A stretch of 64,000 bases of DNA. Source: Amycolatopsis balhimycina FH 1894. GTDB taxonomy: Bacteria; Actinomycetota; Actinomycetes; Mycobacteriales; Pseudonocardiaceae. Under the pieces are notes generated by a model. The model was not told the origin of the DNA. It ran no database searches and was given only the letters and a program-made list of their open reading frames with translations. Numbering within the stretch: the stretch's first letter is position 1; every line of letters begins with the position of its first letter. The stretch lies in contig NZ_KB913037.1 of assembly GCF_000384295.1 (NCBI RefSeq), positions 3,644,649 to 3,708,648 of the forward strand. The letters run 5' to 3'. Below are positions 26,829 through 34,500 of the stretch, piece after piece. A program made the position numbers and the translations under genes.

Positions 26829-28293
26829 CGGCACCTCCTCCCCCGGCCGGGCCGTTTCCGCCATCGCCGAGGGGGAGCGTGCGGCTCGGGTCGTCCCATA
26901 GCACCACCAAATCCCCTATGACGCCGTCATCCGGAGACGACGACCGATTTCCCAGTGCGTCGAGACGGTGCTTGCGGGTCAGTGCCGGCAAATTCCCCAA
27001 ATCATCACTACCGGCCAACCAGGCTACCACCTCGCGCACGACTTCCGAAGAGACCGTCGGGTGCCAAACGATCACGGGCAGTCCGGCGCGCAAAGCGGCG
27101 AAAAGCTCATCTCGCCCCGGAATCGGGCTCACCGGCGGTGTCTGCGTCAGAACGGCCATGAGCCATCGCTCGTCGCTGAGAATCGCGTCGAGACGACGAT
27201 GATCTTCGGTGTCCTCGGGGTTGCAGAAATACACTCGTTCGAACGACGGCTCCTCGGTCCAGGCCGTCCATCTCCGGCGCCAAACCCGGTGCGAACGCCG
27301 GGAACTCATCCGTTCCAGTGAACGAATAACCGTCGGATAAGTCATGTACAGCGGTTGAGGCTCCCCGATGTCACGCTGCGTGTTCCAGGTGTGCACCGGA
27401 AGGTCCAACAGCACGCGCGGAAGCACGAACTCGAGAACGGCTTCGGCATCGCGTGTCGACCACGCCTCTTCCGCCGCCGAGATCACTTTCGCCACTTCGT
27501 TCTCGAGCCCGGCCGATGTCGTCCAAACGGTTTCCCCACGAGGTGGCGGCCACTCGGCGGGATCGTCCTGCCGCCAGTGCGAAATCTCGTAGAGATCCGC
27601 TTCGACGGGGTCGGGACTGATCATGATGGTCAAGTGCAGCTGCCCCGACGCCGACGGCGTCACGTGAGCCCGGAGCTCCCGGAGCGCATCTTCGAGCCGA
27701 AGGCGGTGCGCCTGTCCGTCAGCCCATTTTCGGAGCTGGGCGGCCAGTTGGTCGTCACACTCGGCCGCGATCAGCACGGCGAAGGCCACGACCGGTGGCA
27801 GCTCCCCAGGGGCGGCGTTGAAGTCCGCAAGGCCGAAGAAGGCTTCGGCCGCGTCCGCGTAGCGCGGTGCCGGTACGACATACCGGGCGGCGCGGCGGAC
27901 GGCCGCCCGGAGCCCGGGCGGCGAGAATCCCTCGAGCTGACGGCGGAATTTCTCCTGCTCCGCCGCCGATACCACATCTCGCAACGGCAAGGAATCCACC
28001 AAAGCGCGGAACTCCGTGCATTCCTTCGTACCCGGCCGGAGGAACTCGAGTACGTCGGCCAGTACCGGCAGCCCCTCTTCGATCCCGCTGCACCCGTTGA
28101 CGATTTCGATCAACTGCGCGCGCGGCGCCAGCTGATCCGGCACGGTGAACGGATTGTCCAGCGCTCTTCGGAGCTCCGCGACCATCAATGTGCGGATCGA
28201 CTTGTCATCGGCGAAGCCGGCGACCACCAGCACGTCGACGAGTGCCCGGCGAATCGCTATGCCGATTTGGGGGCGCCCATGCGTTGTCGACAC
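26806..28293 (-). CDS. VMAP-C domain protein with N-terminal effector-associated region, cassette B
   Basis: The 495-residue paralogue of the protein at 16539. The N-terminal helical adaptor-like module reads ALVDVLVVAGFADDKSIRTL to LIEIVNGCSGIEEG. The VMAP-C part has LHLTIMISPDPVE, FVLPRVLLDLPVHTW, YPTVIRSLERMSSRR and PVIVWHPTVSSEVVREV. The same set of motifs in the same order as in A argues for one shared role. GTG 28293 follows GGGAGG at the usual distance. No catalytic effector domain is visible, so the output of the system is unclear. Confidence 0.8.
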   Translation of the reverse strand: MSTTHGRPQIGIAIRRALVDVLVVAGFADDKSIRTLMVAELRRALDNPFTVPDQLAPRAQLIEIVNGCSGIEEGLPVLADVLEFLRPGTKECTEFRALVDSLPLRDVVSAAEQEKFRRQLEGFSPPGLRAAVRRAARYVVPAPRYADAAEAFFGLADFNAAPGELPPVVAFAVLIAAECDDQLAAQLRKWADGQAHRLRLEDALRELRAHVTPSASGQLHLTIMISPDPVEADLYEISHWRQDDPAEWPPPRGETVWTTSAGLENEVAKVISAAEEAWSTRDAEAVLEFVLPRVLLDLPVHTWNTQRDIGEPQPLYMTYPTVIRSLERMSSRRSHRVWRRRWTAWTEEPSFERVYFCNPEDTEDHRRLDAILSDERWLMAVLTQTPPVSPIPGRDELFAALRAGLPVIVWHPTVSSEVVREVVAWLAGSDDLGNLPALTRKHRLDALGNRSSSPDDGVIGDLVVLWDDPSRTLPLGDGGNGPAGGGGADEHDRAS

Positions 28294-28330
28294 CGGCGTA
28301 CCACCTCCCGCCCCCGCGAAGTGCCCCGAA

Positions 28331-28382
28331 GATCGCGAGTCTACCTATCCGGTGCACCGCGAAAAGGGGCAAAAGGCGGACA
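28331..28382 (-). promoter_or_regulatory. Conserved element upstream of the VMAP operon, cassette B
   Basis: The minus strand carries TGTCC-n3-TTTTGCCC and GATAGGTAGACTC, the same pair of blocks as at 18101-18152, here 19 bases apart. The flanking sequence is not conserved. Probable promoter or regulator site of the VMAP-MoxR-NLR operon. Confidence 0.45.
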
Positions 28383-28386
28383 ACTG

Positions 28387-29319
28387 CTAACGGACTCCGT
28401 ACGCCGAGCGGCTCGCGATCACCGCGCCGAGCTTCTCGACCTGCGGCGACACCGGATCGAGCATGCGCACGGTGGCGAGCAATTCCTCCAGCCCGCCGTC
28501 GTACCGTTCGCACGTGCGCGCCAATTCGATCACGTGCAACCGGTCTTCCGCCTGGTGCGGTACCGCGTCCGCGATCTCACGCCGGGAGAACATCTCCAGC
28601 AGGAGCCGGCGGCTTTCCGCGTTCCGCACGCACGTGATCGCCAGCAGCGCCTCGACCAGCGCCGCGAACGGGAGCGGCCGGTCCACTCGTTCGACGGCCG
28701 GCGCCGTTGCCGACACGGCGATCCCGGCGAGCGGGGCACCCAAGAGGCGCAGCCACGCCCACGCGGCGTGCTCCCCGGCTTTGACCTTCACCGGGATCCG
28801 GCGGTAGGACCGGGGATCGGCGGCCGGGTCCTGGGAGACGACGTCCTGGTAGATCAGGTCCGATGCGATCAGCGCGAGGTCCGCCCCCGACTCCTTCTGC
28901 GCCGACTTGGCCTCTGGTGCTTCGAGCATGCGGAACGTCGCGCTCACCGCCTTGCTGACCGAACCGTGGCTGCCCTTGGCCACCTCGCCGGCGTGCAAGG
29001 CCAGCCGGAGCCGAATCTGGGCTTCCGCCGCGTGGACGTGGTTGTAGCGGCACAGCTCGGCGTGCATCCGGGCGGGGAATTCGGCGACCAGGTCCGCCTT
29101 CCCGATCTCCGGCGGCAGGAGGAACATCGCGCCGTCGCCCGTGTTCTCCACGAAACAGACGTCCCACGGGATGCCGGTTTCCGCGAACGTCGTGCGCAGG
29201 ACCCGCCAAAGTCCGTCGTGCACCTCGCGCAGGTGGGCCATGGTGCGGCTCGGGTGGTTGTACCCGGCGACGTCCACAGCCATGACCGTCCGGTGCAGCG
29301 CGGCCGGATAGGAATGCAC
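28387..29319 (-). CDS. Nucleotide-cyclase-like protein with C-terminal adaptor domain, cassette B
   Basis: The 310-residue paralogue of the protein at 18192. The cyclase-like part has RTVMAVDVAGYNHPSRT (candidate metal Asp) and CFVENTGDGAMFLLPP, where GDG keeps the second acidic residue that A has changed to Glu. LALHAGEVAKG follows. The C-terminal module (VEALLAITCVRNAESRRLLL onward) matches A. GTG 29319 has GGGGAGG 7 bases upstream and aligns with the start of A; a longer frame to 29451 lacks such a site. Divergent from ltrA. Whether it makes cyclic nucleotides is unknown. Confidence 0.7.
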   Translation of the reverse strand: MHSYPAALHRTVMAVDVAGYNHPSRTMAHLREVHDGLWRVLRTTFAETGIPWDVCFVENTGDGAMFLLPPEIGKADLVAEFPARMHAELCRYNHVHAAEAQIRLRLALHAGEVAKGSHGSVSKAVSATFRMLEAPEAKSAQKESGADLALIASDLIYQDVVSQDPAADPRSYRRIPVKVKAGEHAAWAWLRLLGAPLAGIAVSATAPAVERVDRPLPFAALVEALLAITCVRNAESRRLLLEMFSRREIADAVPHQAEDRLHVIELARTCERYDGGLEELLATVRMLDPVSPQVEKLGAVIASRSAYGVR

Positions 29320-29346
29320 GGCCCACCTCCCCACGTCCCGTCGCTC

Positions 29347-29352
29347 ATTGTC
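29347..29352 (-). promoter_or_regulatory. Candidate -10 box of cyclase-like gene B
   Basis: GACAAT on the minus strand, 27 bases before the GTG at 29319, matches the hexamer before the cassette A copy. The facing gene ltrA has its own candidate -10, CATAAT at 29428-29433, six bases before its GTG, which suggests a leaderless ltrA message. Confidence 0.35.
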
Positions 29353-29438
29353 CCAGACCCATGCACGTTCGGCCATGTTCGCGCAGGGCGTTACGACAAA
29401 ACCGGAACCTGCTGACATGTTTTCGTCCATAATTCGGC

Positions 29439-30644
29439 GTGCCCACGACACGCCTGCACCTGGTGAGCGCGGAAGAGGATCACCGCGTCTCGACCATCGA
29501 GCTCTTCTTCGACCTGGTCTTCGTCTACGCCATCACCCAGACCACCCAGCTGATGGCCGACCACCTCAGCCCCCTCGGGGTCGGGCAGGGGCTGGCCATG
29601 CTCGCCGTCCTGTGGTGGTGCTGGTGCAGCTATGCCTGGCTCGGGACCACCATCCACGTCGACCACGGGATCGCGCGGCTCGCCATGTTCGGAGCCATGA
29701 CCGTGATGTTCCTGGTGTCGTTGACCATCCCCGAGGCCTTCGTCGACCACCCCGGCGGGTTGTTCGCGCCCGGGCTGTTCGTCGGCTGCTACGCGCTCGT
29801 GCGGCTGCTGCACCTCGTCGCCTACCTCGGCGCCGCGCAGCGCGATCCCGGGTTGCGGCGCGTTCTGCTCAAGATGTTCGTCGGGCTGCTGCCGAGCGTC
29901 GTGCTCCTGGCCGTGAGCACGGCGCTCACCGGGCCGTGGCAGCTGGGGCTGTGGGTCGTCGCGCTGCTCGTCGACTACCTCAACGTCTACCTCACCGGGC
30001 CCGACGGCTGGCGGCTGAACTCGCCCGCGCACTTCGCCGAGCGGTTCGGGCTCATCGTGATCATCGCGCTCGGCGAGTCGATCGTCGCGATCGGCATCGG
30101 GATCGGGGCGCTGCCGATGTCGTGGCTGGTCGCCGGCGCCGCCGTGTGCGGGCTCACGCTGGCCGCCGGCATGTGGTGGGCCTACTTCGACGTCGTCGCG
30201 CGCGTCTCCGAGCACCGGCTGACCCAGGCGACCGGGGTCGAACGCGCGAAGCTCGCCACCGACTCCTACACCTTCCTGCACCTGCCGCTGATCGCCGGAA
30301 TCGTGCTCGTCGCCCTCGGGCTGAAGAAGGCCTTCCTCTCCATCGCCGACACCGAGAACCACACGCCTGGCGAGGCACTGCACGGCGTCCCGATCTGGAC
30401 CCTGACCGGCGGGCTCGCGCTCTACCTGATCGCCTTGAGCTCCCTGCGCAAGCGCAACCTCGGCAGCTGGAACCACCAGCGGCTGGTCGTCGGCGTCCTG
30501 CTGGTCGCGGCGACACCGCTGCTGGAACACGTGCCCGCGGCCGTGCTGCTGCTGATCATCGCCGGGCTCGTGCTCGGACTTGTCACCTTCGAGCGGTTTC
30601 GGTTCGCCGAATGGCGCAGGCAGGTGCACACCGCTCACTCGTGA
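29439..30644 (+). CDS. ltrA: Low temperature requirement protein A (LtrA) family membrane protein
   Basis: The 401-residue integral membrane protein has about ten hydrophobic helices. The N-terminal family signature is VSTIELFFDLVFVYAITQTT, with WWCWCSYAWLG and FGLIVIIALGESIVAIGIG later. LtrA was named for a Listeria cold-growth phenotype; the molecular role is not known. The GTG start sits six bases after CATAAT, so translation may begin at the transcript's first base. It borders the peptide/NLR island but nothing ties it functionally to that island. Confidence 0.88.
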   Translation: MPTTRLHLVSAEEDHRVSTIELFFDLVFVYAITQTTQLMADHLSPLGVGQGLAMLAVLWWCWCSYAWLGTTIHVDHGIARLAMFGAMTVMFLVSLTIPEAFVDHPGGLFAPGLFVGCYALVRLLHLVAYLGAAQRDPGLRRVLLKMFVGLLPSVVLLAVSTALTGPWQLGLWVVALLVDYLNVYLTGPDGWRLNSPAHFAERFGLIVIIALGESIVAIGIGIGALPMSWLVAGAAVCGLTLAAGMWWAYFDVVARVSEHRLTQATGVERAKLATDSYTFLHLPLIAGIVLVALGLKKAFLSIADTENHTPGEALHGVPIWTLTGGLALYLIALSSLRKRNLGSWNHQRLVVGVLLVAATPLLEHVPAAVLLLIIAGLVLGLVTFERFRFAEWRRQVHTAHS

Positions 30645-30648
30645 GTGA
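30635..30648. promoter_or_regulatory. Palindrome overlapping the ltrA stop
   Basis: TCACTC-GT-GAGTGA is a perfect 14-base palindrome that contains the ltrA stop codon. It shares the core ACTC-NN-GAGT with the palindrome at 30682 and lies one turn-multiple upstream of it, so the two may bind the same TetR-like regulator. Confidence 0.3.
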
Positions 30649-30681
30649 CCCCGCACTGGCGTCGCGCCGCCTCCCGGGTTA

Positions 30682-30699
30682 ACCTACTCACGAGTAGGT
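30682..30699. promoter_or_regulatory. Palindromic operator before the acyl-CoA dehydrogenase pair
   Basis: ACCTACTC-AC-GAGTAGGT is a perfect 18-base palindrome placed 19 bases before the dehydrogenase start, where a bound repressor would block transcription or initiation. The regulator is not encoded next to it. Confidence 0.45.
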
Positions 30700-30717
30700 A
30701 ACGGGATGGAGGGCCAC

Positions 30718-32040
30718 ATGGCTGCGCCAAGGAAACGGGACGCGATGGGCTGGGGCCTGTCCGCGCTGACCCAGCTGGCCGGGAGCAAGGTCGTCGAGCG
30801 AGCCGGGCTGCGCAAGCCCCTCGAAGGCCTGGTCACCGCGGGGACCCGCAACGGCTTCCGCGTCGCCGGCGCGGCTACCCGGTCGTTCAAGTCGGTGCAG
30901 AAGCTGGGCAAGCCCGCCCGGCTCGCGCCGTCCGCGGACACCGGGTTGTTCGACCTCACGCCGACCGAGGACCAGCAGCTCATCGTCGAGACGGTGACGG
31001 AGTTCGCCGCCGAGCAGCTGCGCCCGGCCGCCGCGGACGCCGATGCCAAGCTCGAAGCACCCGAGGGGCTGCTGAACCGGGCCGCCGAGCTGGGCATCAG
31101 CCTGGTCGGCATCCCCGAGGAGCTCGGCGGCGTCGGCACCGAACGCTCGGTGGTGACCAACGCGCTCGTCGCGGAAGCGCTTGCGCACGGCGACCTCGGC
31201 CTGGCCGTGGCCGTGCTCGCGCCGTCCGCGGTGAGCACCGCGCTGGTCAGCTGGGGCGACGAGCAGCAGCAGGCCGACTACCTGCCGGCGTTCGTCGGCG
31301 AGCACGTCCCGGCCGCCGCGCTGGCGCTGCAGGAGCAGAAAGCGCTCTACGACCCGTTCAAGCCCGCGACGAAGGCGCGTCGCACGCCGAAGGGTTACCA
31401 GCTCGACGGCGTGAAGTCGCTGGTGCCGCGCGCGGCGGCGGCCGAGCTGTTCATCGTCTCGGCCGACCTCGAAGGCCGCGGCCCGGCGCTGTTCCTCGTC
31501 GAGTCGTCGAACGCCGGCGTCTCCATCGAGAGCGAGCCCGCGATGGGCCTGCGCGGCGCCGCGACCGGCAAGCTCCACCTGGAGAAGGTGGCGTTGCCCG
31601 CGGGCGCGCTGCTCGGCGGCGGCAAGCTCGACGTCTTCACCGAGGCGGTCCGGCTGTCACGGCTGGGCTGGGCGGCGCTGGCCGCGGGCACCGCGAAGGC
31701 CGTCCTCGACTACGTCGTCCCTTACGTCAACGAGCGGACGGCGTTCGGCGAGCCGATCAGCCACCGGCAGGCGGTGGCGTTCTCCGTGGCCGACATCGCG
31801 ATCGAGCTGGAGGGCCTGCGACTGGTCACGCTGCGCGCGGCGGCGCGGGCCGAGCAGGGCAAGCCTTACGCCCGCGAGGTCGCGCTGGCCCGGAAGCTGG
31901 CCGTGGACAAGGGCATGCAGATCGGCAGCGCGGGCGTGCAGCTGCTCGGCGGGCACGGCTTCGTCAAGGAGCACCCGGTCGAGCGCTGGTACCGCGACCT
32001 GCGCGCCATCGGCGTCATGGAAGGCGCCGTCCTTCTCTAG
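30718..32040 (+). CDS. Acyl-CoA dehydrogenase (FadE24-like)
   Basis: The 440-residue flavoprotein oxidises an acyl-CoA to the trans-2-enoyl-CoA. It has the usual N-terminal helical domain, a beta middle (LVPRAAAAELFIVSADLEGR) and a C-terminal helical domain with RTAFGEPISHRQAVAF and LLGGHGFVKEHPVERWYRD. About 60 N-terminal residues precede the dehydrogenase fold. GGAGGG four bases before ATG 30718 favours this start over ATG 30706. It lies 20 bases before a second dehydrogenase; the order matches the fadE24-fadE23 pair of mycobacteria, which may act as one heteromeric enzyme. The acyl substrate is not known. Confidence 0.85.
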   Translation: MAAPRKRDAMGWGLSALTQLAGSKVVERAGLRKPLEGLVTAGTRNGFRVAGAATRSFKSVQKLGKPARLAPSADTGLFDLTPTEDQQLIVETVTEFAAEQLRPAAADADAKLEAPEGLLNRAAELGISLVGIPEELGGVGTERSVVTNALVAEALAHGDLGLAVAVLAPSAVSTALVSWGDEQQQADYLPAFVGEHVPAAALALQEQKALYDPFKPATKARRTPKGYQLDGVKSLVPRAAAAELFIVSADLEGRGPALFLVESSNAGVSIESEPAMGLRGAATGKLHLEKVALPAGALLGGGKLDVFTEAVRLSRLGWAALAAGTAKAVLDYVVPYVNERTAFGEPISHRQAVAFSVADIAIELEGLRLVTLRAAARAEQGKPYAREVALARKLAVDKGMQIGSAGVQLLGGHGFVKEHPVERWYRDLRAIGVMEGAVLL

Positions 32041-32060
32041 GCTTCGGAAAGGCGTTAACG

Positions 32061-33263
32061 ATGATTAACCTGGAAGTCCCCCAGAAGGCCGGCGCGCTGA
32101 TCAACCAGGCGTACCAGGCCGCGGCCGAGGTGTTCCGGCCGATCTCGCGCAAGTACGACCGCGCGGAGCACACGTACCCGGCCGAGCTCGACATGTTCGC
32201 GGCGCTGCTGGACGGGCTCAACTCCTCCGGCGAGGGTGGCGCGGGCGCGGCAGGCGTCCGCCGTTCGAAGGACGAGAACGAAAAGGGCAACCGCAACGGC
32301 GCCAACCTGAACGTCGTCCTCGGCACGATCGAGATGTGCTGGGGTGACGTCGGCCTGCTGCTGTCGATGCCGCGCCAGGGCCTGGGCAACGCGGCGATCG
32401 GCTCGGTGGCGACGGACGACCAGCTCGAACGCTTCTCCGGCATGTGGGCGGCGATGGCGATCACCGAGCCGTCGTGCGGCTCGGACTCGGCGGCCATCAC
32501 GGCGACGGCCCGCCTGGACGGCGACCACTACGTCCTGAACGGCGAGAAGATCTTCGTGACGTCGGGCGAGCGCGCCGACGCGGTGGTCGTGTGGGCGACG
32601 CTGGACAAGACCAAGGGCCGTGCGGCGATCAAGTCGTTCGTGGTCGAGAAGGGCACACCGGGCTTCGAGGTGGTGCGCGTCGAGCACAAGCTCGGCATCC
32701 GCGCCTCCGACACGGCGGTGCTGCGCTTCGAGAACTGCCGCGTGCCCAAGGAGAACCTCCTGGGCACACCGGAGATCGACACGGCCAAGGGTTTCGCGGG
32801 CGTCATGCAGACGTTCGACAACACGCGGCCGCTGGTGGCGGCGATGGCGATCGGCGTGGCCCGCGCGGCGCTGGAGGAGACCAAGCGGATCCTGTCCGAA
32901 GCCGGGGTGGAAATCGACTACGACCGCCCGGCGAACGCCCAGCACGCGGCGGCCGCGGAATACCTGAAACTGGAAGCGGACTACGAGTCGGCGTACCTGC
33001 TGACGCTGGAATCGGCGTGGATGGCGGACAACCGCAAGCCGAACTCCCTGCAGGCGTCGATGGCGAAGGCCAAGGCGGGACGCTCCGTCGTCGACATCGC
33101 TCTGAAGTGCGTCGAGCTGACCGGGGCTTACGGCGAGGAGTCCCTCCTCGAGAAGTGGGCCCGGGACGCGAAGATCCTCGACATCTTCGAGGGGACTCAG
33201 CAGATTCAGCAGCTGATCGTGGCCCGCCGGATCCTCGGCAAGACTTCCGCCGAGCTCAAGTAA
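32061..33263 (+). CDS. Acyl-CoA dehydrogenase (FadE23-like)
   Basis: The 400-residue enzyme has the acyl-CoA dehydrogenase signature AITEPSCGSDSAAITATARL and the C-terminal GAYGEESLLEKWARDAKILD stretch with FEGTQQIQQLIVARRILG. The N-terminus (INLEVPQKAGALINQAYQAA, then FRPISRKYDRAEHTYP) is typical of the FadE23 branch. It is co-transcribed with the dehydrogenase 20 bases upstream, as in mycobacteria, and the two probably form one complex. A perfect 23-bp hairpin follows the stop. Confidence 0.87.
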   Translation: MINLEVPQKAGALINQAYQAAAEVFRPISRKYDRAEHTYPAELDMFAALLDGLNSSGEGGAGAAGVRRSKDENEKGNRNGANLNVVLGTIEMCWGDVGLLLSMPRQGLGNAAIGSVATDDQLERFSGMWAAMAITEPSCGSDSAAITATARLDGDHYVLNGEKIFVTSGERADAVVVWATLDKTKGRAAIKSFVVEKGTPGFEVVRVEHKLGIRASDTAVLRFENCRVPKENLLGTPEIDTAKGFAGVMQTFDNTRPLVAAMAIGVARAALEETKRILSEAGVEIDYDRPANAQHAAAAEYLKLEADYESAYLLTLESAWMADNRKPNSLQASMAKAKAGRSVVDIALKCVELTGAYGEESLLEKWARDAKILDIFEGTQQIQQLIVARRILGKTSAELK

Positions 33264-33272
33264 CACCCAAGT

Positions 33273-33323
33273 CCGTGAATGGCACATTGAGGGACTCTAC
33301 GTCCCTCAATGTGCCATTCACGG
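33273..33323. terminator. Hairpin between convergent genes (family member 2)
   Basis: Perfect 23-bp arms (33273-33295 and 33301-33323) with loop TCTAC lie between the fadE pair and the convergent hydrolase. The left arm starts CCGTGAATGGCACATTGAGG, a diverged version of the GTGAAGGCCACC core. It is symmetric and likely works for both strands. Confidence 0.75.
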
Positions 33324-33326
33324 CTT

Positions 33327-34388
33327 TCAGGAGGCCGCGATGCGGTCGTCCAGGAACTCGTCCAGGTAGCGCCAGGTCGTGCCGCGGGCCTTGCGGCCCG
33401 TCAGGACGCCCAGGTGACCGCCGGGAGCCGTCTTGAAGCGGACCTCCGGGGCCTTGTCCAGCAGCTCCACCACCCGCTCGACCGACGGCCGGGGCGCGAT
33501 CGTGTCGTTCTCGCCCGCCACCACCAGCGTCGGCACCCGGACCGACGACAGCGAGATGATCCGGCCGTTCAGGTCCACCTTGCCCTCGGCCAGGTCGTTC
33601 GTGCGGAACAGCCGGTGGTACAGCTGGCCGAACGTGCGGCCCGGGTAGGCGTACATGTTGCTCATGAAGTGGTCGACCGCCTCGATCTGGGCCAGGTAGT
33701 CGCGGTCGTCGAGGTGAGACAGGATCGCCAGGGGTTTCGTGATTTCCTTGCTGATGCCTGTCGCGCGGAAGACGCGGCTGACCAAATAGGACGGTGCGCC
33801 GCCGAACGCGCGGTAGATCGGGGTCAGCAGGTGGCCGCGTGTCAGGTCGACCAGCGGGCGGAACGGCGCCACGATCGGGATCGCCGTGAAGTCCACCGGT
33901 GAGCCGATCGCGGTGATCGACGCGATCGGCAGGTCCGGCCGGTCGGCGTTCACCAGCAGCGAGAAGATCCCGCCCAGCGACCACGACACCAGGTGCACGT
34001 CCTGGCCGCCCGCGTCGAGGCTCACTTTGCGGATCGCCCGCGGCAGCACCTCGTCGATCCAGTGCTCGATGCCCAGGCGCCGGTCGGAGAAGGCGACCAT
34101 GCCGTAGTCGACGAGGTAGGTGTTGCGGCCGCCCTCGACCAGGTGCTCGATGAGGCTGCAGCCGCGGCGCAAGTCGAAGCAGATGGCCGGCGCGGCGAGC
34201 GGCGGCACCAGCAGGATCGGCGGCCCGGACACCGGGCGGCTGCTGTGCGTCATCCGGTACAGCGACCGGTTCGGGCCCTGGTCGATCAGCACCCGCGGCA
34301 TCGGGCGCAGGTCGGCGACGCCGCCGTGCAGCACCTTGCCGACCACGTTCGACGCCGCGGCGGCCAGCCGTGCGGGTGGTGAAGCCAT
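33327..34388 (-). CDS. Alpha/beta-fold hydrolase, PHA-synthase-like
   Basis: The 353-residue protein has the alpha/beta hydrolase triad elements: nucleophile Ser137 in LVSWSLGGIFS, Asp in VVAGENDTIAP, and His in PGGHLGVLTGRKA. The segments LLVPPLAAPAICFDL and VYLVDYG-like TYLVDYGMV resemble class III/I poly-hydroxyalkanoate synthases and related acyltransferases, but PHA synthases have Cys as nucleophile, so hydrolysis or acyl transfer is more likely. I set the start at MASPPARL with GGGAGG upstream; the 30 residues before it look non-coding. Neighbours in lipid metabolism fit a lipid substrate. Confidence 0.75.
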   Translation of the reverse strand: MASPPARLAAAASNVVGKVLHGGVADLRPMPRVLIDQGPNRSLYRMTHSSRPVSGPPILLVPPLAAPAICFDLRRGCSLIEHLVEGGRNTYLVDYGMVAFSDRRLGIEHWIDEVLPRAIRKVSLDAGGQDVHLVSWSLGGIFSLLVNADRPDLPIASITAIGSPVDFTAIPIVAPFRPLVDLTRGHLLTPIYRAFGGAPSYLVSRVFRATGISKEITKPLAILSHLDDRDYLAQIEAVDHFMSNMYAYPGRTFGQLYHRLFRTNDLAEGKVDLNGRIISLSSVRVPTLVVAGENDTIAPRPSVERVVELLDKAPEVRFKTAPGGHLGVLTGRKARGTTWRYLDEFLDDRIAAS

Positions 34389-34500
34389 TTCTCGTGCCTC
34401 CCAAAAGCGGATTCGGGGGCAATCTTGCCGGGCCGGGCGAGCGGACTCAACATCACCACGCCCGCAAGCACCCCGCAAGCACGTCCAATTCGGACAGTCG

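Noticed and set aside
9084-29352. Island as a prophage or integrative element
   Set aside because: No integrase, transposase, tRNA end or direct-repeat att pair is visible at either edge. Acquisition by transfer remains possible but is not shown.
32054-32069. GTTAACGATGATTAAC near-palindrome around the second acyl-CoA dehydrogenase start
   Set aside because: It resembles the TetR sites by eye, but it lies inside a two-gene operon, contains the start codon, and its arms match only in part. Chance is likely.
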